Positions 36,937 through 47,800 of a DNA stretch of 60,000 nt are shown here, piece after piece (the stretch's first letter is position 1; each line of letters opens with the position of its first letter). A program made the translations under genes and the position numbers. Source of the stretch: Takakia lepidozioides (Eukaryota; Streptophyta; Takakiopsida; Takakiales; Takakiaceae); assembly GCA_030704615.1 (NCBI GenBank), contig CM060731.1:71096756-71156755 (forward strand). Direction: 5' to 3'. The notes under the pieces are model-generated. The model had not been told where the DNA came from. It searched no databases and saw nothing but the letters and a program-made list of their open reading frames with translations.

Positions 36937-37361
36937 TCATTCGATGGGAGCCTTCACATTCCGTTGCAGCCCTTCCAGATGGGATCCCCAGACGGATGTG
37001 TCCTCCTCGTAGGCAAAGAGGTGCCGGTCGGAAAACCGCCCAGCCCACATTGAGGCACCTATTACAATGCCATCCACACATTATGACATGGCCCTTCAGA
37101 TGTTGCGAATGAAAGCATAACAAGAATTTGCAGAACAACATACAACAAGATTCTGCATACCTGTCCCACAGATGAGGTCGAGCACTGTGCCCTCCACGTC
37201 AGTGCATGTCTCCATAATTGTCTGAATGAAGGCAGGGCTCCAAGTCCGTGAATACCGCAGGGGTTCAGTTGAAGTGAGGCTATGAGGGAGAAGTTCCGTG
37301 GGAACGTTGTTGAACAGGACGTCGTAATCGATGGGGTCGCAGTTCGGGTCAACCAACAATC
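36937..37361 (-). pseudogene. Fragment of a class I (amino-methylase-like) methyltransferase
   Basis: Two exon-like blocks (37361-37161 and 37058-36937) join in phase through a 102-bp intron with GT and AG ends. The product runs DVEGTVLDLICGTG then ASMWAGRFSDRHLFAYEED and VWGSHLEGLQRNV. DLxCGTG is motif I, the S-adenosylmethionine-binding loop. The acidic residue after the next strand (YEED) fits the ribose contact, as in N4/N6-type DNA methylases. No DPPY-like catalytic motif is seen, no ATG starts the first block, and a TGA ends the second. I take it as a remnant, origin unknown, distinct from the cytosine-5 enzyme at 13041-14014. Confidence 0.45.
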
Positions 37362-38045
37362 CAAGTTAAGAAGTGAATTAGTTCGAGACAGGTGTAGATG
37401 AAATATTTATAGATGAAATATGTAAACTAGATGTAATTCATACAGTGATCAACAGACCAGACATATGTCTGTCCAATCAACACTTGCAAAACAATTGGCT
37501 GGTGTAGGTCGTCGATTGATTGTTTCATAATTCCAGGGCTTGCATGTATTCCATGCATTTGTTGGCCTTGCCTTTCTCAAGCAAGACTACGCAAAGGGTT
37601 TTGATACTTAGGACCGATACTTGCGATTAAGTTTCAAATTAGATCAAGACTAGTGTAATGGTAATATTTCATCCATACCTAGGAATGAATGAAATCCCTA
37701 GATGAATAGTTTCATACATGCGTGAGTGGTTGGAAAGAACAAAAAGGCTCCATAACCTCAACTCAACCATCAGGACTTGCATCACAAGTCATAACTTATA
37801 TGGCAGGGCTTGTATGGATTACATGCAATTGTTCGAGGAAAAAAAATAATTCAAAATAAATAAATAAATAAAATGAAGTAAATATGTATTTTGGAAAGCA
37901 AACCTGGCGACCACAATTCCAACCTTTGAAGGTGGGGGAACATCAGAGGACGAGAAATAATCATTTAAAATAGAAAGTTAGTATAATAATGATAGCTTTT
38001 ATCCCAAAAATTAATAGATAAATAAGATAAAAAATAAATATTTGC
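37362..38045. other. Intergenic, AT-rich
   Basis: No coding signal. A short AAAT-repeat run lies at 37855-37875 just before the 5'-truncated LINE. Confidence 0.35.
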
Positions 38046-40166
38046 TTGATGTGCTTAACCCCTAAAGGACAACGCAACACGATATTCTTGCCACGATCCA
38101 GCTTTCATAGAACATTGGATGGAAGTGAACATGGGAATTTACAGCGTCCTAAAATAATACAACGGAAGAACCTGGCTCTAAAAAAATGCCTGGGAACCTG
38201 CCAAAGACTATTGGAACGGGGTAATCTTGATCCGCAAAGCCTCCAAACTTACCATGAAGCCAGACAAAACCTAGAAGCGTTCGCTTCTTTGCATGAACAG
38301 AGGCTGAAACTTCAAGCTGGCATCAATTGGGCAACAAAGGGGGAGAAAATGACCAAGTACTTTTTCGAAAAAGTACAAGTCAGAAAAACATCCCAGATCA
38401 TTATTGAGCTGAAGAACTCTCAAGGGAATTGCTCCTCGGATCCAAAGGACATGGTTGCGGCAGCGCACTCCCACTTTCAGGAACTCTTCAAACAAAGGCC
38501 AGATTCTCAAAGTATAGCCTCTACAAGGGAAACATGCCTACGTAGTCACCAAACAAAGCTCAGTCAAACCTCTGCAGCCTCTCTTGACGGGGAATTCACA
38601 CAAACTGAATTATCCATGGCATTGGACCTTCCTTATGTCTAATCGCAAATCCCCTGGCTTTGACGGGATGCCAGTTGAATTTTATAAGGCTCTGGCAGGT
38701 TTTGTCCTCCGACTTCTGTAACATGGCCAATGAGATAAAGAGGCAAGGATCTATGCCCCAGCCAATGGCCCAAGGCATTATATCCTTACTCTTTAGGAAA
38801 GGGGATAGAAAGGTCATCTCCAATTACAGGCCGATTACATTACTCAATGTAAGCTACAAGATTATAGCAAAAACCCTTGCTTTACGCCTCCAGCCTCTCC
38901 TCCCAAAAATCATCAGACCAAGTCAAGCGAGTTTCATCAAAAGTAGATATATATTGGACAACATCCTCCTGGCGCAAGAAACCCCCATCTATGCAGAAGC
39001 TACATCGCAGCCCATAGTAATGCTCTTATTAGACTTCGAAAAAACCTTTGACAAAGTTGAATGGCCAATGTTATTTGCAACACTTAAAAAATCGGGGCTC
39101 TCTCCAGATTATTGCAAATGGGTGGAGATCCTTTTGATTAACGCCTCAAGCAGGGTTATGGTAAACGGATTCTTTTCAAAGCCCTTCGATCTCCAACGAT
39201 CAGTCCGCCAGGGATGCCCTCTGGCACCTTTCCTATTTTTAATAATGGCAGACTCGTTGGGCTACCTCTTAGACAGCAACCCGAATATTGTTGGCCTCAA
39301 GCTCAAACCAACCAGGACCTGCAGATAAAGGATTCTATGTTTGTTGACGACACAGTTCTCTACCTACAAGCCACCCCATCCAACCTGGAAGAAGCCAACA
39401 AATCCCTCTCAGCCCAAATGGCTGCAGAATGGGGAGATAATGACACTACTGGGTCACCCCTTTGGGGTTAATCTCACGGATGATCAAAGGATGGGTCATG
39501 TCATAGCCAAGCTCCAAAAAAAACTGGTGTACTGGGGTTCACGTCACCTATCATTAACTGGAAGGGCTCTGGTTGCGAATCAAATCTTGCTGGCTAGCAT
39601 TTGGTACTTTGCTTCAGTTTGGAGCCCCTCCGCCACACAAATCAATGTCATAAAAAGAACCATCCGTAACTTTATTTGGGGTGCAAACTCAAGTGAGAAA
39701 AGCCCCAGACCTGTTGTTTCTTGGGCTCAAATTTGTTTGCAGACAAGGAAAAAAAGGTGGCCTTGGCATATTAGATCCTGGTAACCAGATCAGGGCTCTT
39801 CTGGGAAAATGGGTGGTCAGGCTGTTGGGTCCTGAGGGAGGCTGGTGGAAACACCTTATTTATCAACATGTGGTCAACAGCTCTCCTCTGAAATCCAAAA
39901 TATGGGGCCCATCTCTTAGATGGATCACACAGGGTTTTAAACACAAGGCCCGAGGGTCTCCTCTGTGGAAGGCCATTTGGGATATTTGGGGATCAGTCAG
40001 GCCTCACTTGGTTAAAGGGGAACCGCAAACTTATGAGGAAACAATGCGCCAATTCCTATCCCTTAACTCCAATGCCCCTTCCCCCGCAGAAAAGGCTTTG
40101 GCGGCCAAGTACTCTACCTGGGACAAACTTAACTTTTCTCAGGTAAAAGACATCTGGGATGGGCAT
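38046..40166 (+). mobile_element. 5'-truncated plant L1-like LINE, interrupted by a CACTA end
   Basis: Coding runs across frames from a pre-RT region (GINWATKGEKMTKYFFEKV) into RT (RKSPGFDGMPVEFYKAL, ISNYRPITLLNVSYKIIAK, SQASFIKSRYILDNILLAQE, LLLDFEKTFDKVEWPML, VRQGCPLAPFLFLIMAD, SMFVDDTVLYL) and the thumb/connection region up to VKDIWDGH. The endonuclease end is missing. At least three frame changes (about 38640, 38690, 39330) and FVDD in place of YADD mark it as dead. It stops abruptly where CACTACACGAAAA begins. Confidence 0.88.
38660..39480 (+). pseudogene. LINE reverse transcriptase core, broken
   Basis: The main open block holds RT palm and fingers: YRPITLLNVSYKIIAKTLAL, the first catalytic Asp in LLLDFEKTFDKVEW, and RQGCPLAPFLF. 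The YxDD equivalent, FVDDTVLYLQ, lies in another frame at about 39340-39370. Tyr/Ala to Phe/Val in that box is tolerated in some plant elements, so the frameshift is the stronger sign of inactivity. The sequence type matches plant L1-like elements. Confidence 0.85.
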
Positions 40167-40184
40167 CACTACACGAAAAGGGGG

Positions 40185-40900
40185 GCCTTTGCGACGCCCG
40201 CGCCACGCCGCAACGTCGGGAAAACGCCCTTTTCGGGCACGCGGGAGGCGCACAATTTGCGACGCCCGGCCGTCGCCCTACAATCGCAAGGGCGTCGCCA
40301 AAATGACGTCACAAAAATGCGACGTATGGGGGTCGCGAGCCCCCGCCCCAACTCCCGCGACTGCCAGACGTCGGTTTTTCAGGCCGTCCGCGCCGATGGC
40401 AGGAGCCTCTTCGAGCGACGTCTCACCGTCGCTGCCCTCCAGCCGATGGCGTTGAGGGGGGCGCCGGCGCGGCGTTGCATCCCTTTTTTTTTTCTAACCT
40501 GCCCGGGAGTCAGCCAGGTGGTACGGCAAGCGACGCTCGTGTATCGCTGCTAGCGACTATTGGGCGTGGCACAAAACAGCGGGAGTCGGTCTCCGCCACA
40601 CCCCGGGCGTGGGTTTTTGCGACGCTTCGGCGTCGCTTTTTTTTTAAAATTTAAAAATATTTATTTATTTATTTATTTATATTTATATTTATATTTTTAT
40701 TTTTAAAAAGAAAAAAGAAAAAAGAAAGTGGCGCAGGTAGGGTGGCGGTCTCCGCGACGCCAGGGCGTCGCGGATTGCAACCCCCAGACTAAAAAACACG
40801 TCGCAGGGGGTGTCGGGCGTTGCCGCCCGCAAATGGGGTTTGCGACGCCCGACCGTCGCTGCTTGCGACCCCCGCCCAAAAAACACATCGCCATTGGCGA
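40185..40900. repeat. GCGACGC subterminal repeat array
   Basis: At least ten copies of GCGACGC or GCGTCGC occur, several paired as dyads such as GCGACGCTTCGGCGTCGC (40619-40636), CGCGACGCCAGGGCGTCGCG (40753-40772) and GCGACGCCCGACCGTCGC (40842-40859). Subterminal repeats like this bind the TNPA protein in En/Spm-type elements. The array begins within 25 bases of the terminus. An AT microsatellite (40640-40700) splits it. Confidence 0.75.
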
Positions 40901-41195
40901 CGTGATGCAGTCGCGAGGGCAGCCTGGTGGGGGGGGGGTTGGGGGTTCATTTTGGGGGTGAATTGGGGATGGTTTTTTGTTTTTTCCTTGGTTTTGTATT
41001 TGGGGATGGGAGAACTTACAGTTCCATTTCTCTGAGTTAGCAGGTACACAATTGAGCAAGCATGAATCGAGGGTGAGGACGGTGCGACACATGAATAAGA
41101 TGGAAGATGGAAATATGGAAATATGTTTACAAAAAATGAGCTGAAAAGCTCACAAGGGTTCAGTAGACTGACCCTGGGACCTACATGGACTAGGA

Positions 41196-43450
41196 CTAGT
41201 CATCCTCATCCTCATCCTCAGTGGAGGACTCAGAGCTATCCGTTGAGCCTGATGACTCCACGCCCTTTGCCAGAGCACATAAATGAGGTGGCGTTCCCCT
41301 AAGTCCTATAGAGCTCTCATCCAATCCCTGGGCATGACCATTGATCTCATCCATACTAGTGCCCTATAGTGCACTCATCCCCTCTGTGTTGGCCATGTTC
41401 TTCATGAGGGATTGCCAACCATGCTCCTTGGCATAGTTGTACTCTACCGGAGATGTCTTCCCCTCAAACGCGTGTTGCTTTACATGCCACAAATTAAAGT
41501 CAGTTCTTCGCGATGGTGGAGCCAGAAAGAAGACATAACAAAATCCACAGGGAAGTACGACTTACAAATCGCAAGATAAAACCCTTGGATCCGCCGGCGC
41601 CCCACTTGTGTGTGGATTCGTGCTTGTCAAGACGGACTGTTGTTGCTTCGCGTGCCCGGTCAAATTTGGCCTTGTTTGCGGCATCAGTCTCTCCCGCAAT
41701 GAGTGCATCCCACGATACCTATGCACCCCCTCCCTCCCAACAATTAGTGAATTACACACATACGTTGCATCGAATCCACCTCATTAATGCACATGCGACA
41801 AATGGAAGGTGACATGATTCAGGATTTGCCAACCTGTGTAATTCCATAAGGTGGTTTGGGTATGGCCCCCTTTTCCATTGCCCTCCGAATGATCTGTCTG
41901 GCACGGTACCTCTTGTCCTTCAAGTTTCGCCCCACCATCTCCATCACCCTTGTGTCACTCCAATTGCCCGGAAACCGGCAGTCTAACTCACGGGTATACG
42001 CCCGCTTTGCGCCAAAGTGCTGATCAGCCCACTCGATGTGCAAAGGGAACCACCTCAATGCGAGTTCGAAGGCTGGCTTCTTCATAGCCTCCCAGAACAC
42101 ATCGCAGGGGTCACCATGGCGATTCACCTCCACCGGTGGCACCACGATCTTTGCAGACTCCACGTCCTGTATCGCCAAGGCCATCCCACCCTCTCCCTTC
42201 TTTGTAGCCTCCTTCCCCTGCTCCTTTGTTACCCCACTGCCCTCCCCCGCATGCACACTCACCCCTTCCTCTCCATGGGACTTCTTTTTCTTCTTCTTCT
42301 TTTCCTTCCCCTTCTCCACGACCATCTCCTTCCCCTTCCCCACTACTTCCTCTCTCTCCTTCTCCCTCTCCCTTCTCTCTCTCCTCGGCAGCCCCTTCAT
42401 TGATGGTAAAAGGGATCTCGGGAGATCGAGGCCTCTTCTTCTTACCTTTGGTGTTCGGGTCCTTCATGAACACCACGTGCTCTCCCTCATTGGCAACCCC
42501 ACTGGACTGCACCAATGAGGCCAGCCATGTTGCTACCTCCTGAAGACAAATAACCCCTCCAAATTCAAAAAAAGAAACAAACAACAAAGAAAATCATGCA
42601 TGCAAAGGAACGGATAAATCATGGAACAAGGTGCGACAGTTGTACCTTTGCAAGCTTGTCTGACTCGCCCCTGGTGTCACCCGATGTGGGAGGAGTCCCC
42701 GTTTCCGGATGTGCCCGCTCTATCCCTTCCCGGAGCGCCACTGGAAGTAGATTCCAGATGTGGAGCATAGCCGGCGGTGGCACCCCGTAGTCCAGGCCCT
42801 TCTTTGTTGACCGCTCAGGCTCAGGGGGCGGTGTCGCTGATCGGCTAGGCTGCTCCAAACCAGCCCATACCTCCTCCTCCCCCCCCCCCCCCCCAAATGC
42901 GTATCAAGGTAGAAGCCCTCACCCGGCTTGACTTCTTCGAGGCGTTTCGCTCTCTTGGGCACTTCATTGGCCCTCCTCGTCTCCTCCTCCCTCATCGACA
43001 ACAATGGGCTAGCAATGGAGGCTTTTAAAGGCCCTTGAACCTGACGTTGGGCCTTGGCAAGTGCAGCCTTTGCTGCGGAGGAAGGGGTCGCTATGGGGGT
43101 GACATCCAAAAGGTGCCCATACCGGGCCCCCGAACGGGTGATGTGCTTGCCAAGGTACATTTCACCTGTCTTGGTGGCCGGGGGTGTGCTCAACTAAGCA
43201 TTTGGCTCAGCAACAACCTCCCGAATAGGAGAGCTGGCTGAGCCGGCCCTGGCGCATCCAAGATGTGGACAAGAGGGGGGGTACTGGCCTCGGGGGGCAG
43301 ACGAGCCCTCCGGCTGCGGCTGTCGACGGGGCTGGTTAGCCGTGAGACGCCCTGGCGCGTCACACGTGCCGGCAAAGCAAATGGATTGTCCGCCCCTTTC
43401 TTTGGGGCAAGGGACTTCTTTTCTTTCCCCATAAGCTGGCACATGTCATG
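41196..43450 (-). pseudogene. TNPA-like (Ptta/En/Spm, Transposase_24) gene of the first CACTA, decayed
   Basis: Minus-strand blocks: 43450-43190 (basic, Pro/Ala-rich), 43193-42900 (GEMYLGKHITRSGARYGHLL), 42858-42650, a Lys/Glu-rich low-complexity segment (42550-42250), and the conserved part. The last has FPGNWSDTRVMEMVGRNL and RYRARQIIRRAMEKGAIPK. After an intron (about 41835-41718) come VSWDALIAGETDAANKAKF and H..STHKWGAGGSKGF, the pattern of plant En/Spm-type accessory transposase proteins. The last block (FNLWHVKQHAFEGKTSPVEY) contains a TAG and ends in an acidic SSTEDEDEDD tail. A frame change near 41530 and a long C run at 42883-42897 disrupt it. TNPA-type proteins bind subterminal repeats. 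Confidence 0.6.
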
Positions 43451-43574
43451 CAAACCCACAAGTTGGCCTCATTAGGAACATTCCAGATCAAAAACAAAAA
43501 AAACCAAGCATGTCAGGGGCTGAGAGCAGCAAGTGCTCGGGGTCTCGAGAGGGGGCAACAAAGAGAAAAGAAAA

Positions 43575-43665
43575 AGGTGGGGGGGGGAAGTGACTGAGCA
43601 CCACCAGCAGCTTCTGAGCACCATGGGCTCAGTCACCACACACCCCCCCCCCCCCCCCCCATTTT
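43575..43665. repeat. G/C-tract hairpin
   Basis: GGTGGGGGGGGGAAGTGACTGAGC at the left can pair with GCTCAGTCACCACAC plus a run of about 20 C at the right, flanking a smaller inverted pair (GAGCACC/GGTGCTC). The G and C tracts would be hard to replicate and hard to assemble. Confidence 0.55.
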
Positions 43666-43846
43666 ATTTTATTTTTGTATCCTGATCTCTCCCTCTCTCC
43701 CTCTCCCTCTCTATCTCTCTCTCCCTCCCTATCTTTTTTGTTGTTCACAAAAGTAAACAAACCACAAGGGAGAGAGGGTGCAGAAAAAGTTAAAAGATTG
43801 TACTCATAAGACGTTGTTTGCCGTAGCCTTGTGGCCATTGACCCCG

Positions 43847-44300
43847 CACTAGCACAGAAACTGGTTTTTTTAACGGCTCTTCTCACACATTTTGGTGTGA
43901 AAAAAACGTTCACACCCCCCCTTGGTGTTAGGTTAACCTAGTCATTTGCACCACATGTGAACTTTCTTGGTCCTGTGAAAAAAACCATCTCACACCAAAC
44001 TTGCACCTGATGTGGCAATAGGCTTAGGTGGCTCTTTTGACGGATATTTTGACGGTCGTTTTGACTGGTTAGTTCAACTACTATTTTGACTAAGTAATCT
44101 TAATGGTCTTTCTACGGTACTTATTACACCTCGGCGCCACCATGTTTGCCACATGTATGTCAAAGGGAATGCCACGTAATAGAGTCCATCAGAATTATTA
44201 AATAAATAATAGATATTAAGGGCTCTTCTTACGGACTCTCTCACACAGATTTAACACCAGGTTCAAGTCGTGGTGTGATCGCAATGACACTAGTGTGAAT
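43847..44300. repeat. Left terminal inverted repeat and subterminal repeats
   Basis: After the terminus, TCACAC and GTGTGA words recur in both orientations (for example CACACATTTTGGTGTGA at 43882-43898 and TCACACCAAACTTGCACC near 43991), with repeated TTTTGAC words at 44035-44095 and a second GGCTCTTCTTAC at 44221. These are candidate binding sites for the element's own TNPA-like protein. Confidence 0.7.
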
Positions 44301-44810
44301 ACTGTCACATCCACTGTTTTGTTCCTATTGGATGAAAAGTAAACAATTATTATTTGTTGACAAATGCCAAAATGAATAGTCATATTATTATTATTATTAT
44401 TCTTATAATAAATGGGATAGCACCCCAAAAGCCATTGGCTGCTTGATTTAATATGTAATATATTATTGTTTCAGAAATTTGATTTGTTTTGTTTCATTTA
44501 AACAAAAGCTTATTTAAAACATGGATAATAATTGTATTATGAACCACATTGACCAGTAGTAATGTTATTAATATTAAATATAGCAAACAACCAGCAAAAT
44601 ACCACATTCATGTCTACACAAGTTTAATTTGGCTTGATGTGGGAAAATGAAGTTGTCTTTGAACAAGGGGATCTTGTGATCATACATGAGAATAACAAGA
44701 GCATCAATTCAAAAAATTACTGTTCATGTCAGAAGAGCAGTTTTGTTCACCTGTCTCAGCAACCTTCAATCCATAAAGAAAACTAAACTAAACTTGTAGC
44801 ATCTTCAATA
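44301..44810. other. Non-coding interior of the second CACTA, left side
   Basis: AT-rich, with an ATT microsatellite near 44385-44402. No coding frame. It probably includes the 3' flank of the TNPA-like gene. Confidence 0.4.
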
Positions 44811-47800
44811 TCACGCGTGTTTAATAAATTTTTCAGACCATAAGGTGGCACTTCCCTGCGTGTCACCCAATGTGGTATGATTAGGGGTAACAGAGTAGTC
44901 CGGGTACGGCAACACAACCTCTGAAATCATGACCGATTTCACATGGATACGGTAATAGTTGTCTGGCACATTTGCTTTCGGAAATCCAGCAATATATCCC
45001 ACACCTGCCCTTCTTTTTGGTGCACAAGGATCAAACAATAACACCTTGTCGCCGATCTGAAACTGCAACAAAAACCAGATTCCTATATCAGAAATGAACC
45101 CTGGAGAACAGAGACTGACAGCTTGGCACTCCTGCAAAATGCATCCTCGTTCTTCCAGCAAACACCCCAACCCTACCTATTGCAGTACTTCCAATTCTGA
45201 ATTGCATTTGCCTGTCTCTATACTCCATGCTGACATGATCAAAGGTGGAACGGTGCCATACCTAGTTGATAGCAGTTATGCATGGTCAACATGGATGTGG
45301 TAGGACGATGTCACAAAACTACCTTTGTAGGTTGTCAATCCTGCAGCTACACAGCAATACATAGGGGGTGTATTGATCCAGCATCAAACAAGGAAACAAA
45401 AGAGGACAAAGGAAGTATTACACTGTGCGGATTTTGTTGGTCACCCCATGGTTCAGTTACATCCACTGTGGTTGTAGTCTGATTGATAGCACATATTGTG
45501 CTTTCCCTGCCCATTGAACGCTTCACTGGTTTCACCATCTGCATATTGAATGACACATGATCAAAAAATGAGAATAGCACGAATGACACACATTGTGAAG
45601 TAGCATTAACAATACAAATCCACCCACGCGCCCAAGCATTGAATCTTTTGCTCTCACCTTTCTTTGATTATGCTTTGTTGTTGCATCGGGAGGCAAAGTC
45701 GTTGGAACTCTGGCAGCAGGAAGCCCTGGTTCGGATGCCTTTGCAGATTGTTGTGATCCACTACCCATGGCTGCAGTATTGAACAAGTAGTTGGGCTGCC
45801 CATATCTGTATGGGTGCCCTGACACATACTCAGGGATGTGTGCAGCCTTGGATACACCCTCTAACCAAGGCAGTAATTCTTTCATAAGCCTCTTGCAGTT
45901 TGGCTGATCCCTCAACTTCCATGGATACGGGAAGATGCAATTATTTGCAGGGTTGGGTAAGCAAGTGAGTGGGGAATCGTCCACCAGCAAAGTATTGGTT
46001 GGATTGTAATGGCTGTAGTCCTTCCAAAACTTACATAAGTTCTTGTACATGACAGTTTTAGAAGGATTGAGAGGGTCCACCATTCCCACAGGTTGGTCAC
46101 AATAGTCTTGGTGAAGCACCATCTTTGGTTGCTTCCCAGGAAACAATGCTTTCACAACTGGAAGGACATTACTCAATGACATGGAAGACCATACACCTAC
46201 ATCAAAAATCTGAAGGCATCGGTCCAGAAACTCCTGACACCCAGGTCTGGAGGTGACAGTGGGCTCTAGGTGTTCCCTTGTTCGTAGTCTGCTCTCACAT
46301 AACAATCCATTCAAGTCAAGTATAAGGATGTGTTTTGCCTCTCAGTTGCCGAAGGGCAATTACCAACAACTTGTACATGATTATCATGTACAAAAGACAC
46401 ACCTTTCTGTGGGGCACTCTGCAAATTCATGGAGACCTCACAGGCATATTGAGAGGGTAGTACATATGCCGGAAGTGCTACTGGTGTAGGGGACAACAAA
46501 ACGGATGAACACTTTGCAGTTGCCTCAACAATATGGGGGGATGGATTGAGTTCACCTTCAGACCAACCCTCCATGTCATCATCCCCCTCCATTTCTGAAA
46601 GCCCAAACAATGAGCCTATTGTGTTTGGCTTTGGTGGCGGTGAAGAAACTGCCTTGAACAGGTTGAGTGGTGAGCCCATAACATGAGAAATAGTCTCATT
46701 TGTTGTGTGTGGCGCAAAGGTGGTGCATGGTGGACCTGTAGGTTCCGAATCTGGCACATTCATGCCAAGTTTAGCTGCGAGCGCAATGTTGAATGCAGCT
46801 GCTGCCTCCAGTTGGCCTTGGACTGCTTCCAAAGCTGCCTTGGAGCTGGCTTCCATCTGCACTTGTTTGTTTTCCATAGCATCGAGGCGAGCTGCTAGTG
46901 AACCAATTCCCTGCCCCATCACATAGAACACCTCCAAAGTAACAATTCACTACACTGACTGATGAACTAGTAAGAAAACAGAACCAAACGGCAACTAGCA
47001 ATGGCATGGAAATCACGAATATGTAATTCACACCAGAATTGGTACTGAGTTTATATACCGTTGTGGCTGCACTGCCTGTACACCCCGAGCCGTAGCCTTT
47101 GTCACTCCTGGCGCTACCGGCGATCTCCTGCAAACTTGGTGTACGTCCAGTCTCCTTCTCCTGTGATTGCAACAAACTTGCAAGTGTTAATGACTAGCAT
47201 AGCACACTGCCAACAGTAAAGAATTATCTAGGATAGCGTCAATGACTCCCCCTCAATAAGAGTGCTTAGTTTCTTGCTGGCGCCCAACTCTGAGAAGGCC
47301 CCCAAGTAGTAGCAATGTGTACTAATTCAATGGTGATAGGAATAGACTCTGAGCTCCAGCCAAAAAAACCCAACACATAAAGTTTGTCAATGCAAAACAA
47401 TGTGGGAACTTCCTATGTTGTAAGAGAAGTATACCAGTCGTGCTACAACACCGCTGATTCCACTGCGACCTGATCGAGATGTATTCTTCACACATCCCCG
47501 CGCCTTGACACCATTTGCCTGAAATTTCTTGAAATCAGTGGAACCCCAACTAACAACTAGTTGTGCCCATGTCTTGTCTGGCACATGATGGGGTTTGGGC
47601 AGCCCCACACTATAGTAATTTTTGAACAGCTTATTTCGTTGGTACTTGAGCTGCCCGCAAATTGTTTTTGTAATAGCCTTTATGTTAAGACCAGGAGGTC
47701 CGTATTCCCAATCTGAAGCCAGGATCTCCATGATCTTTTCAATTAAGTGTAATGGTTGATCCTGAGCATACAATGACCAGTCCAACAAACGTTGACACTG

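Larger units (their letters stand above)
40167..43846. mobile_element. Left part of a first CACTA element
   Basis: Starting at 40167 the sequence CACTACACGAAAAGGGGG closely matches the plant CACTA terminus (CACTACAAGAAAA) and cuts a LINE frame. A GC-rich subterminal repeat array follows, then a decayed TNPA-like gene on the minus strand. No matching TAGTG end (reverse of the terminus) was found to the right, so the element either continues beyond 60000 or has lost its end. It is itself interrupted or abutted by the complete element starting at 43847. Confidence 0.7.

Noticed and set aside
42111-42587. 158-codon Glu/Gly/Lys-rich frame
   Set aside because: It is an alternative frame of the low-complexity purine-rich stretch; the conserved TNPA-like sequence lies in the neighbouring frame.
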